This document shows, one piece after another, positions 36,522 to 46,131 of a DNA stretch of 64,000 bases (position 1 is its first letter; every line of letters begins with the position of its first letter). The stretch comes from Boswellia sacra. Taxonomy: Eukaryota > Streptophyta > Magnoliopsida > Sapindales > Burseraceae. The position numbers and the translations under genes were made by a program. The stretch lies in the NCBI GenBank assembly GCA_013180625.2, contig SNVD02009150.1:303928-367927 (forward strand), written 5' to 3'. The notes beneath the pieces are model-generated. The model did not search any database. It worked only from the letters and a program-made list of their open reading frames with translations, and was not told the origin of the DNA.

Positions 36522-36965
36522 CTAGCACTATCAGATTTTCATTCTCATCTAAAGCCTCAATGATCTGCAAATATTCACTAGCATTTTTTACCTATAAAAA
36601 GAAAAATAAATCAAATGAATTATATGTAGAAATACAAAAAGATAAAACTAACGATAACAAATATAAATGCCTATAATGAAGACATGTATAACTCAACACA
36701 TAAACGAATGCAAGCAAGAAGGCCAACAGATAATACTAATGGCGAACAAATATATGTGGCTATGATGAAAAAGTGTATAATTTAGACACATATGAAGCAA
36801 GCAAAAAAGGCCACAACAGTGTTTTCATTTTCTCTACAGATTTTTTAGGTTTGAAAGAAGAAACTTAATGAAAATTACCGACAAAGGTTCAGGTGGCTGC
36901 AAGGCCCTAGACAGGAATTCATATATACTTCCAAGTTGTAGACTTTTGATTTGCAAGCATAAAGA
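36522..36965 (-). pseudogene. DExH-box RNA helicase fragment, two exons
   Basis: The parent is a DHX36-type DExH helicase of plants (DExH3/DExH5-like). Exon 36965-36879 gives [20 protein letters not shown], then LQPPEPLS. After an intron with GT..AG borders, exon 36591-36522 gives VKNASEYLQIIEALDENENL, then IVLG. This is the HA2/winged-helix region that follows the helicase core; the core ATPase motifs are not present. A further short frame at about 36180-36250 was not identified. The fragment sits between the GMI1-like and HGSNAT-like pieces and in the same direction. Confidence 0.78.
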
Positions 36966-37310
36966 CTGCAATGCTATTTTCATTGCTATACTTTTTTTGG
37001 AGCAAGAGCAGAGGATGTTGAAAGAATATTCTTTTCCTAGTGTTAAACTTACCTTCGTTTCTCTAATTAATTTTTTTCTTCTTTGAATATGATTTTAAAG
37101 CTAAAGCTTTGGTTTCTTCATGATAGCTTTCATTGCCTTCTTTGAGGAAACAAAACAAGAACAATGTTCAAGGACATTGTAAAACAAGCTGCCGATTCAA
37201 TAATATAACTAGTTATTATAATAGTGACCGTTACAAGTTTTTCTTTTCCTTTGGTAATTAACCGACAAAATTAGATGTCAATAATTATTTTAAAAAAAAT
37301 AATTGCTATA

Positions 37311-38758
37311 ACATGCCACTTCACTATGGAGTTTTCTTCATTGCAATCCATTCCAGGGCCAGTGTCAAAAATTGAAATTTTATCATCAATAACATCCACG
37401 CTGCATAGATATTTAAATAATTATCATCTACAAATCATTGAAATGTGAGTGAAAAATTAAGCCAAGCTATAACAGTTAAAAATTAAGCCAGGATAATGAA
37501 CTCAGTGACATATATTCATCAAATAAATATCAATCCAAACTGAAAGAAAAGTTGAAAAACTACTTATCAGCAGAAACAATGAAACTGACATGCCAGCAAT
37601 CTAAACTCGACTCAGAAAGACCTTTATCCCAAGTGATTGACCAATCATCTAATTCAGATAGATGCATATCCGGCAAATCGTTTTGAAAATGACCCATTTA
37701 AATTCAAAGTTTTAACGTAACAGTAACAGGACATTTCAAACAATAACAAAAGACAATTTGCAAAACAGATAGATATGGTAAATAAAATAAAATAATAATC
37801 AAGCAATCAAGTTGGTATAAGCCTTTGATAATATTATAGGGCACGGAATAACCATGACATTTTTCACACTAATGTCATACCTAATCAATCTCCTGTCAAG
37901 TTCACCATTCTGCCATACAGCTTGCAAGGAATTGTCCTGGAATATGAGCAGCTGAGTGTAAGTACCTCAATAACTAAAATATAAAGCAAAAAATCCAAAA
38001 AAATTTCCCCTTTTCCAACTGTAACAAACAACATACTATCAAATCTGCAAGAGCTGTTTCAAAAGTATATTCTTCAGTTAGCTCCATCAACAAATCTGTA
38101 GCTGGTGTCAAATCCCACATGTCCTGCAAACAAAACAAGCCCACCAAGGAACTGATCACAACGTTTTTTTCATTTAGCATAGATATAAATATCAAAGATC
38201 CGCAACAATTTATACTACTAAGATTAAAGATTAAAAACATAATAATAAAGAAAGGGGAAAAACAAAAGAATACTAACCTCAAAGGTATCGGTGATCTCAT
38301 CAGATCCATCCTAATTACAAAATATAACACATTAAAGCATTATTGAACAAGAAAACCCTTATAACCACGGTGCATAAAAAACACTAAAAACAACTAATAC
38401 TCATATATAGCCGTAAAATATGGCACCTGTTAGGCTTGAATTTCTCGAAGACCATTACACTTTTTATCTCATTCTCATTTGCATCCATAACAAACACACT
38501 TTCACTTCTCCAATTTATCTTTCTTTTTTGCTTCATGGATTTAGATTGCATCCAAGCCTGAAAATATTCCTCCTTCACCAACCCAACGAAGTCTCGCAAG
38601 GGCATACAAGGCTTGGGATCCCGTAGAGTCAATCCTACACTAGTCCCATTATTAGAGAACAAAATTTTAAACCTATAATCTCTGCCTATATTAACATCTG
38701 TACGGCTTTCCTCCAATGTCCTTTTCTTACCCCTCTGGGACATGACCGGTGCTTCCAT
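37311..38758 (-). pseudogene. GMI1: GMI1/SMCHD1-like GHKL ATPase fragment, five exons
   Basis: The parent plant protein (GMI1, a relative of MORC and SMCHD1 with a GHKL ATPase and an SMC hinge) acts in DNA repair and chromatin. Exon 1, from an ATG at 38758 to about 38395: YRFKILFSNNGTSVGLTLRD, then LRDFVGLVKEEY and FEKFKPNRCHILRL. Exon 38310-38278: DGSDEITDTFE. Exon 38123-38037: DMWDLTPATDLLMELTEEYT, then FETALADLI. Exon 37936-37881: DNSLQAVWQNGELDRRLI, containing the GHKL N-box asparagine. Exon about 37400-37311: SVDVIDDKISIFDTGPGMDC, the DxGxG nucleotide-binding motif. The remainder, including the hinge, is absent. The exons I read are open and the borders are GT..AG, except that the donors of exon 1 and the last exon are uncertain. 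Confidence 0.8.
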
Positions 38759-38884
38759 ACTTAAACAAACAAACTGGCAGTCTGCGAAAAAAAAAATCAA
38801 CAAAAAAAGTTTCTTGCTTCACTTTAGCAGAACTCAAATCAGTAGAAATCGAAGCCAAAATCACAGCAAAAATTAGCCAACAAC

Positions 38885-38935
38885 TGCACACATACACACA
38901 CATACATACACATACACAAAAATGCACACAAACAG
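38885..38935. repeat. CACATA-type microsatellite at a fusion point
   Basis: CACATACA repeats lie between the DUF620-like piece and the GMI1-like piece, next to the place where the two gene homologies meet. Confidence 0.8.
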
Positions 38936-38944
38936 ACACGTACA

Positions 38945-39292
38945 TCTGTGACGCCAAGCAGCAGCCTCAGATCAGACCTCTTATAAGCCAGCGCCATAAT
39001 AGATGGCGTCCTCGACAGCTGCCCTTTAACCCACTGACCCAAACCCAAGCTGGCTCGTTTTGACTCACCGAGTTCTCCTCTGTCTGGATCAGGACCCGGA
39101 ACTCGAAATCAACTGCTCCGGCTTCCCCAAGTAGTTCTGAGAACTCTGGTGCTTCTTCCTCCTCAGAAGCGAAGTCATGGGCGACATGGCACGTGCTGGG
39201 CTGGCAGAGCGGGAACCCGAACGAGACAGTGAAAGGCCGCGCACTAATTCGTCCTTCAGAGCAGAGAAGAAGTGAGGAAGCGATTGAGACAA
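38945..39292 (-). pseudogene. DUF620-like protein, N-terminal part with 5' leader
   Basis: The ATG at 39292 opens MSQSLPHFFSALKDELVRGL, followed by SLSRSGSRSASPARAMSP and RRKKHQSSQ. After a one-base frame change near 39090 the sequence continues DPDRGELGESKRASLGLGQW, then VKGQLSRTP and YKRSDLRLLLGV. The second half resembles the start of plant DUF620 proteins (the SDLRLLLGV block). DUF620 function is unknown. The upstream 39293-39375 looks like a 5' leader (CCCTAGAAACTC, TTCCCTCTTC). Being the outermost captured piece, with a leader and start codon, it could supply promoter and initiation to the downstream fragments. The family name is tentative. Confidence 0.55.
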
Positions 39293-39399
39293 TGAAAGAG
39301 ACGAAAAGAGTTTCTAGGGTTATTAGAAGAGGGAAGCTGAAACAGAAGAGGGAAACGAAAAATTCGCGAAAAAAATAATTCCCGGAACATATTTATATC

Positions 39400-39555
39400 C
39401 AGTGGCAAAGTAGTAAATTGGATAAAAAGTTAATAGTGTCAAATATATAAAAAAGCGGGCTGACTTTATTTTGGTATATCATATATGACTGTTAAAAAAA
39501 AAAGGTCAAATAAATAAAAACTCATGTGTCAAATATTTCAAAATTTCTTGTAGTG
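39400..39555. repeat. right subterminal region of the Pack-CACTA
   Basis: The words GTGTCAAATAT, TATATGACTGTTAAA and GTCAAATATTTC lead into TTTCTTGTAGTG. They mirror the TTTGAC words of the left end at 23461-24020. Confidence 0.75.
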
Positions 39556-39558
39556 ATG

Positions 39559-41052
39559 CTACATCCATGGCAATTTTTTTTGGTTCTCTTTGCTGCTTAT
39601 TTAGCATGCAACATGACAAAGTCATATTAATTTGTTATCTTGAGCATTAACTAGGTAATTATTATGTTAAAACATGTTTAGCTTAATATGCTATTGAATT
39701 TTTCTCGCGGTTTCCTTGTAGATTGGTAGGTCGTTATCTCTTCCTTTTGGCCTATATGTGCAAATATGCCAGGTATGAAGATTTAAGACATTAATAACTA
39801 TAATTACTACTTCTACGTCAAAAGCTCCAAAATCTTTGTCTCATACCACTACTATAATTTATATTTTAGAGGACTTTTGAAAAACCAATGTTTACATAAT
39901 ATGATTGAGGTTGGACCGTGGAGGAAAACTTTTTTTTTATAGTGGTCATTTTCCTTGTTTTGTTAACCTTTTTTCCAGTATGAGATGAACTTCTAGAAGA
40001 GTAAGGTATAGGTCTTGTAACCACATAGCAAAAGCAATTTTTTACATCTCTCAAAAGTGTAGCCAAATGAGTTATTTGCAATTTGTATTCAATCTTGTAA
40101 TTAAATTTTTATGTTCCATAATTTGATTTTCCTCTGCCATTTTTCATATTTTTTCTCATAGAAAGAACTTGATTGTGACTAAATCAAGAACTTCAATTTA
40201 AGAGCACTTTGTGTATCTTTTTCATGGCCTAGGGATTGGAATCGAGGTTTTATATGGTATTATGGACATAGGTAGTTAAATACAATAAATTTTTATGATT
40301 TATAATTGTGAAGACTGAAGGTCTTGTTAACCAAGATATAGAGCTATTTTTGGAGTTCTTAATTAAAAGATATTTTGGTTTTCTAAGCAATCTCAAGCAT
40401 TATATATATACTAGTAATCTCACACATTAGTGATGGACTTTTTCATTTAAGACTTGCTCTCCATCTATGAAGGAATAAATTAGTGCACCTCATAGCTAAT
40501 GTTCTCTCATTCTTCTAAGTTTTTTCAAGCTTTCTAAAACCTTACACTAAGTAGGCATAAATATAGTGTAAATGATCTTACAAAAATTTGTGTAAATAAT
40601 TACAACATAGAAAATATGATATGTTTCCTTTCCCTCAATCTCTCTTGCTCTAGAACTCCTCTAAGACGTATGAAAATGGGCGATGAGTAGCAATAGGCTT
40701 GCTTATTTGATAAGTTTTACTTAAGGGCAAATGTAATGTTGTTTTGCATCCTTGAATGTTTAACTAAAGTCAGAAAAGGCATATTGACAATATTATTATG
40801 TAATTGAAGTTGTAACACTACTTTTATCATAATCTCTTACATAAATGAGAATAAAATATCCACTATTTGATCATATTTTATCCACTAAAAAGTAGTCATG
40901 TTTTGGACTCAAGAACATCAGTTTAGACAAGTTTCAGAATCAAGATAAAACAAATGCACCAAAACTAGAGCTTTAATACGCATAAAGCAAAATTGAACAA
41001 AATCAAAATTTTTTCTCTACAAAAGAATCAAACACTACGAATTTCTAGTGAT
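39559..41052. other. no gene recognised
   Basis: AT-rich right flank of the CACTA unit. There are only short frames without recognisable domains. Confidence 0.4.
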
Positions 41053-41829
41053 TTACATCTTAATTGAAGCAAAACCATTTTGAATCTTTTCTAAACCTCT
41101 ACAATAGTCACACCCATTAACAAGATTATTTGAGTAGTTCATAACAAGTCCTTTATACCAAGGGCCAATTAGGTTATTGCAATATGTGTTTTTCATCACC
41201 CATTTTTTCAATTCCAATGTGATGGTTTCCATGTAGGTTTGAACAAATAACACATTAATGCCTTGCTCTGCATCGAGTGTGTTATGCTCTTTTGCATTAA
41301 GGAAGTCAACTTCTATCTTGTTCTTTGGCATGGAGAGACGATTGTGCTATTTGTTTAAATCACATTCAGTGATATGTTTCTCCATCACCAGCATATGAGT
41401 ACCATTCATGTTATTGTGAATATAGTCTTTGAAAACTTGGAGCAAAACTATAAGGTGTGGGTTTAGACCCATTTGAGGAAAACGAAGATGAAGAGAAAGA
41501 GCTACAATGTTTTTGGTCCTTTTTAGCTTCTTTGGGATCTCTCTGTTAGCTTTTTATTCTTTCCTAGTAATACCTTTTTGAGTAGTCTAATCAAAGCAAC
41601 CCTTGAGACTTCTTTTGGAAAAAAGAATGGGTATTCTTGGTTCCTTTCTAACCACAGTCATTCTTCTCTTGGGTATGTAAAACCCTATATTATCAACAGC
41701 CCTAGTAATAGTAGTGGGGGTGGTAGTGGTAACATCTTCTATTATCATCATCAATATGGAGGCTGCTGAATTAATCTCTACAAAATCTGTATCACCCTTG
41801 GAAGCAATTTCTTCAACCTCCGTCACCAA
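41053..41829 (-). pseudogene. B3-domain (DUF313-type) protein, degenerate
   Basis: The minus strand gives, after several stops, FKDYIHNNMNGTHMLVMEKH, then ITECDLNK, a stop, then HNRLSMPKNKIEVDFLN, then ETITLELKKWVMKN and YKGLVMNYSNNLVNG. This follows the DUF313 B3 DNA-binding domain ('LSIPKNQI', 'TLELKKW', 'NGLKEGD'). The upstream frame from 41829 (MVTEVEEIASKGDTDFVEIN) would be the family's N-terminal region. DUF313 B3 proteins are nuclear and mostly uncharacterised. Stops between the two parts and inside the domain make it a pseudogene. An unrelated-looking frame at 42314-42643 on the same strand was not identified. Confidence 0.6.
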
Positions 41830-43234
41830 TCAATAAAATACCTACCACAATCAAACGAAGCCAACATCTTTTTATTTTCTCAAGCACTTGCAAGCAACAG
41901 AAAGAGAGAAATTAAAAAAAGGCCAAGGTCAAATAGTAGCTTTAGCCTTTTATAAGTCTTCTTTTTACTGTAAGTGGATTAAAAAAAAAAAAAAAAGCTT
42001 ATATGTAAAAGTAGTAACTGCATAGAAAACCCAATGTCAACCATATGAAGAATTTAATATCCATATGAAGGATATATACAAATGGTAGTAATCACTCATA
42101 TGCATTAAGTCTTCCAATCTAAAATACAGAAAGACATTTCATAGAAATTTAATATGAAGCATATTCTCAATCTTTTTAAATGAGACATACATAGTTTGTA
42201 AATCAAAAGTTTATAGAGCATATTTTTGGTATATGCATGAAGAAAGGTTTTGCCTTATACTTGTCATTATACAATATTGTTAAATCTATCAGAGTTTATA
42301 AATGAAATTAATTCTAAGAGATCATGAAAAAACGATGACAACAATTACCACAAATTAAAAAAAAATTACAAACCTGATTTGCTAGAAGGTTGTCCAGGCA
42401 TATAAGTACCTTTTGAAATGAGAAGAAAGACATTTGTTGATGAGAAGAGTTCCATGTAAAAGATAGCAAAGAAGGACTATTGCCTTCAAAGTTCATTTCA
42501 AAGAAGTAGAACCCAATGTACTTACCCTTAATGTTGGGATCACTAATAATCTCTTTTTTCATTTGTTTCTCAAGTGATAACCAGAACCTTTGAAGTATGT
42601 TGTAAGTAGAAAACATGCCATTAGATGATTTAAAATTCTTCATGATTTTGAGTAACTGTTTTGATGCCCTCTAAGTTGTAACAAATTCATTAAAAAAAAT
42701 TATTAGCCTTTGCTTTGTATAGTAAAACCTGCTTGGGTTTTTGGCAACTTGAGAATTTGAATATGATTCTTTGATCTGGTTGAGATCAGAAATTTATACA
42801 AGTTTCTAGTGTGGTTGAAGAGAATGCCTTGGACTTGGCCAAATGCCAAGACGAGATTTTAGTTACAAAAGCTTAATAAGGACCTCGAAGACTAATTATG
42901 AGGTGCTTATTAGTGAGTTACTCAAGAGTCTCAATTGATAAGCAGAGGTATATTGTTGCTCATATTAATATTATAAATGAACTAATTAACTATGTTTAAG
43001 GTAAACATAATGGATTCACTATTGGGGTTTTACTTAAAAATAATCCTACTAAAAATAATTACATTCTAAATGTGATTATACTTGTTGGAATTTATACGTA
43101 AATTTGTCACTTTTTTTCTTTTTAATCTTAAAATTCTGAAATTTTTGTTAACTTTTACTAATGTAGTCCTTGAAAGAACTTTACACCAAAAAAAAAAATC
43201 CATATCATCAACATGAACCGACATCTATTGTTTA
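41830..43234. other. no recognised gene; one unidentified 109-codon frame
   Basis: A minus-strand frame at 42643-42314 (starting MKNFKSSNGMFSTYN) is open, contains EKQMKKEIISDPNIKGKYIG, and is flanked by possible splice sites. I do not recognise it. It could be an upstream exon of the B3-type pseudogene or chance. The rest is AT-rich. Confidence 0.3.
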
Positions 43235-44300
43235 TTAGTTATGTAATATGTATGATTATCTAGATAATTAAAAAATAATCAGGGAGAAGTGATGAGCCCA
43301 GGCAGATTAAGAATGGCCTTGAGCATACTCTGTCAAACAAATTTCAATGGTTTGTTCTCAAAACTTTGTTGTTTTGTTCAAATTTTTATTTATTAAACTT
43401 TTTTCCTATCAAGTATCAATTTCTTCTTTTTGATCTTTAGTCTCTTTTATTAGTATATGTGTTCTAAATGTATTACAAGGACAAATAAATGATGTTAGAG
43501 TGGCATTAGATTTTATTTTGACTTTTCTTCATCGGTCCTTGAGTTCTTGTTTGAGTGTTTCTTATTGCTATTGACAGATAATAACACCAATGATACATCA
43601 ATTAGAAGCTATTATAATCAAGACATTTTTGTCTTCATATTTTTTTAAATAAGCATTCCTTTATAAAATTAAAGAAATGGTTTTTCTTAAATCTTCTAAG
43701 TAGGATTATTATTATTTAGTTATGAAAATTTAATCAAAATGTTTTTATATCTTTGTAATTTCCGAGCAAGTTGTTTTTGAAAGCATTTGTTAATGTTTGT
43801 TAGTTAGGTTATACATATGATTGCCTCGGTAAAAAGGAATAGCCCAAGCATATTATGAATGAACTTGAGCATACTCCATTAAACAAATTTCCATTTCGTT
43901 TTCAAAACTTTGTTGTTTTCTTAAAATTTTTATTGATTAAACTTTTTTTAAGACAACAATCAATTTCTTCTTTTCTTTAGTTTCTTTTATGAGTATATGT
44001 GTTCTAAATGTGTTATAGATGTTGGAGTGGCAAGAGATTTCAATTTGACTCTTCTTCATTAATCATATGGTTTTAGTTTTAGCGTTCCTCATTGTTGTCC
44101 ACAGATAGTAAACAACAATGATGCATGAAAAGTTGTTGAAATCAAGATTTTTGTCCTTTTATTTTTTAAATAAACATTTCTTCTTTAAAATTAAAGCAAT
44201 GATTTTTCTTTAAAACTTTTAGGGATAATTTTTGTTTAGTTATAAAATTTTAATCAAAATATAATTGTCTTTGTAATTTCCAAGCAAGTTGTTTTTGTTT
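43235..44300. repeat. tandem duplication, two ~540-bp copies
   Basis: Copy 1 (about 43235-43788) and copy 2 (about 43790-44300) share TTGAGCATACTC, AACTTTGTTGTTTT, GAGTATATGTGTTCTAAATG, TGGCA-AGATTT and TTTGTAATTTCC-AGCAAGTTG in the same order. They are diverged by many substitutions and indels and code for nothing. Confidence 0.75.
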
Positions 44301-45520
44301 AATATAAAATTGTAATTAATTTATTTGTCTTATAATGAGGGTTTTCTCAATAATTTCGTTTTTTCTATCTTTTTTTTTTGTTATTTCTCAAGATATTTAC
44401 AAGTTACTGTGGTTAATGTATTAAAAAAAGATAAAATAAGACTTTTTCTACACTTTTCAAACTATCAACAAAGGATTAAATCAACAATGTTAATTTTCAT
44501 CATTTCTTAAAAGTCAAGGGAAATGAAGGTGATATGGTCAAACTAAATTTTCAATTATGAAGGCAAACATGGAAATATTTTGTAAAAATTTTCTTTTAAG
44601 TTCACAAAATTGGTAAAAAAACTTTTTTCTCTTATGGCACCCCTATTTTCTTAAAAATATTATCAACAATGCCACTAAGACAATTTCATGCCTAGACTAC
44701 TTAAACCCCTATAATAATGGAGTGAAAAAATTTAAAAAAAAAAAAAGATAGAAAGAATTTCTTAATCATGTTTAAGTTAAAAGAGTTGTGCCCTTACTTA
44801 TTTGCAAGAAAAATAGTCCTAGAATAACATCTAGAAAAAAAATTGTCCATGAGTCATAATTACAAATAAACTAAAATATTACATAGATAAGAGAAAGAGG
44901 TGATGTTTCTATAAGATAGGGAAAGTCACCTCACTTACTTCTTGTAGTTGACCAAACAACCTAAAATAATTTTCTTTCCTTCACGGTTTGATAGTATATG
45001 GTTTAGTGATACATTTGATATTTCTCCGTCTTATGACCAATGATTATTTCATGAATTTAGCTAGAATTATATCATATTTTATACTCAAATTATCTTTTTT
45101 TTTTTAGTGAGATACGCAATGGTGGCATAATTGTGTTTTTGCAACAGTATAGATCCAACAACTATTATTTTAACTTTTCATAGATTATCCTAACAATATA
45201 GCCAATTCTATTGTGAATAAAGGGAGTTACTTTAGTGTACTTTTCTTGTGGTATCAAATGGATAACTAATGGGGACACCTTCAAGTCTAATACCAGCTAA
45301 ATACTTGCTATTATTATCTGTGAAGTTGTTTCCAACCAAATTCTTATAAACATTGTTGGCAAAAAAGATGTTGTCAACCGAAGACTTTAAATTGTATGTT
45401 GTTGGTTATCAACCAAAAGCCCCAAAAATGTTGTTGGCTAACAGGATATTATTAATTAGGGATCTAAGAATATTGTCAACCAAGGTGAACAAACTGATAT
45501 TGAGCTATAAGAGATCATAG
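44301..45520. other. no gene recognised
   Basis: AT-rich. Near 45340-45480 the word GTTGTTGGC / TTGTCAACC is repeated a few times. The end is the target of the gag-only element, with ATAG directly before its LTR. Confidence 0.4.
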
Positions 45521-46131
45521 TGTCACGAGCTTGGAGTTTAGCGCAGCTTGCTCGTGCGGCACTTAGGCAACTTGAACCCGAAGTTGCTAAGTAAGCCTTG
45601 TGATTAGCTTACTTCGCTCAAGGAAGAAGCTTGTGGACCGTTGAGCTTAAGAACTTGTAGGCAACAAAGAGAAGAGTAGGAAGAATGGAGGCAAGTATTG
45701 CTTACTCAAAGAATGCTTTGTATTACGATTGAAAGCTTACAATGCTTGAATTCAATGAATGTGTGGAGCTTGGATTAGCTTGGATATCTTACAAATGAGC
45801 CTTGGAGGGGTTTTTATAGTGAGTCACCTCCTCCATAACGGCTAGTAACGGCTATATAACGGCTAGTTTTCTAACGGCTATATAACGGCTAGTTTCCTAA
45901 CGGCTAGTTTCCTATATACGGCTAGTTCCCAACGGCTATATAACGGCTAGTTCCCAACGGCTATATAACGGCTAGTTCCCAACGGCTATATAACGGCTAT
46001 ATTTGACCATCTAGAATCTCTAGATATTTACATTAATGCCACTAGCTAGAATTTCCGAAAGGTGGGCTTGGATTAGGCCAAGCCTTGTGTGATTGGGCCA
46101 ACTCTAGCTTGTAACTTGGCGGGCCGTAACA
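45521..46131 (-). repeat. 3' LTR of the gag-only element
   Basis: On the minus strand it runs TGTTACGGCC...GAGCTCGTGACA (611 bp). It holds the longer version of the ACGGCTATATA minisatellite. The gag frame terminates inside it. Confidence 0.9.
45838..46000. repeat. minisatellite in the LTR (ACGGCTATATA / ACGGCTAGTTCC)
   Basis: AACGGCTATATAACGGCTAGTT(CC) is repeated in tandem. The matching array in the other LTR (48488-48612) has fewer units and a few base changes. Together with the 7-bp indel this explains the 50-bp length difference between the LTRs. Confidence 0.9.

Larger units (their letters stand above)
23461..39555. mobile_element. Pack-CACTA transposon with captured gene fragments
   Basis: The left end is CACTACAAGAAAAACAC. 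The right end, read inward, is CACTACAAGAAATTTTG. In both, AATATTTGAC begins 18 bases after the start of the CACTA end, followed by more TTTGAC/GTCAAATAT words, as in CACTA subterminal regions. No transposase is seen. Instead the right two thirds carry fragments of at least six host genes, all on the minus strand. A second complete CACTA element is nested inside (24483-29771). Right flank ATG (39556-39558) matches ATG at 23456-23458 on the left, but two extra bases (CA) separate the latter from the terminus, so the 3-bp target duplication is imperfect. Without the nested element the unit would be about 10.8 kb. Confidence 0.75.
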
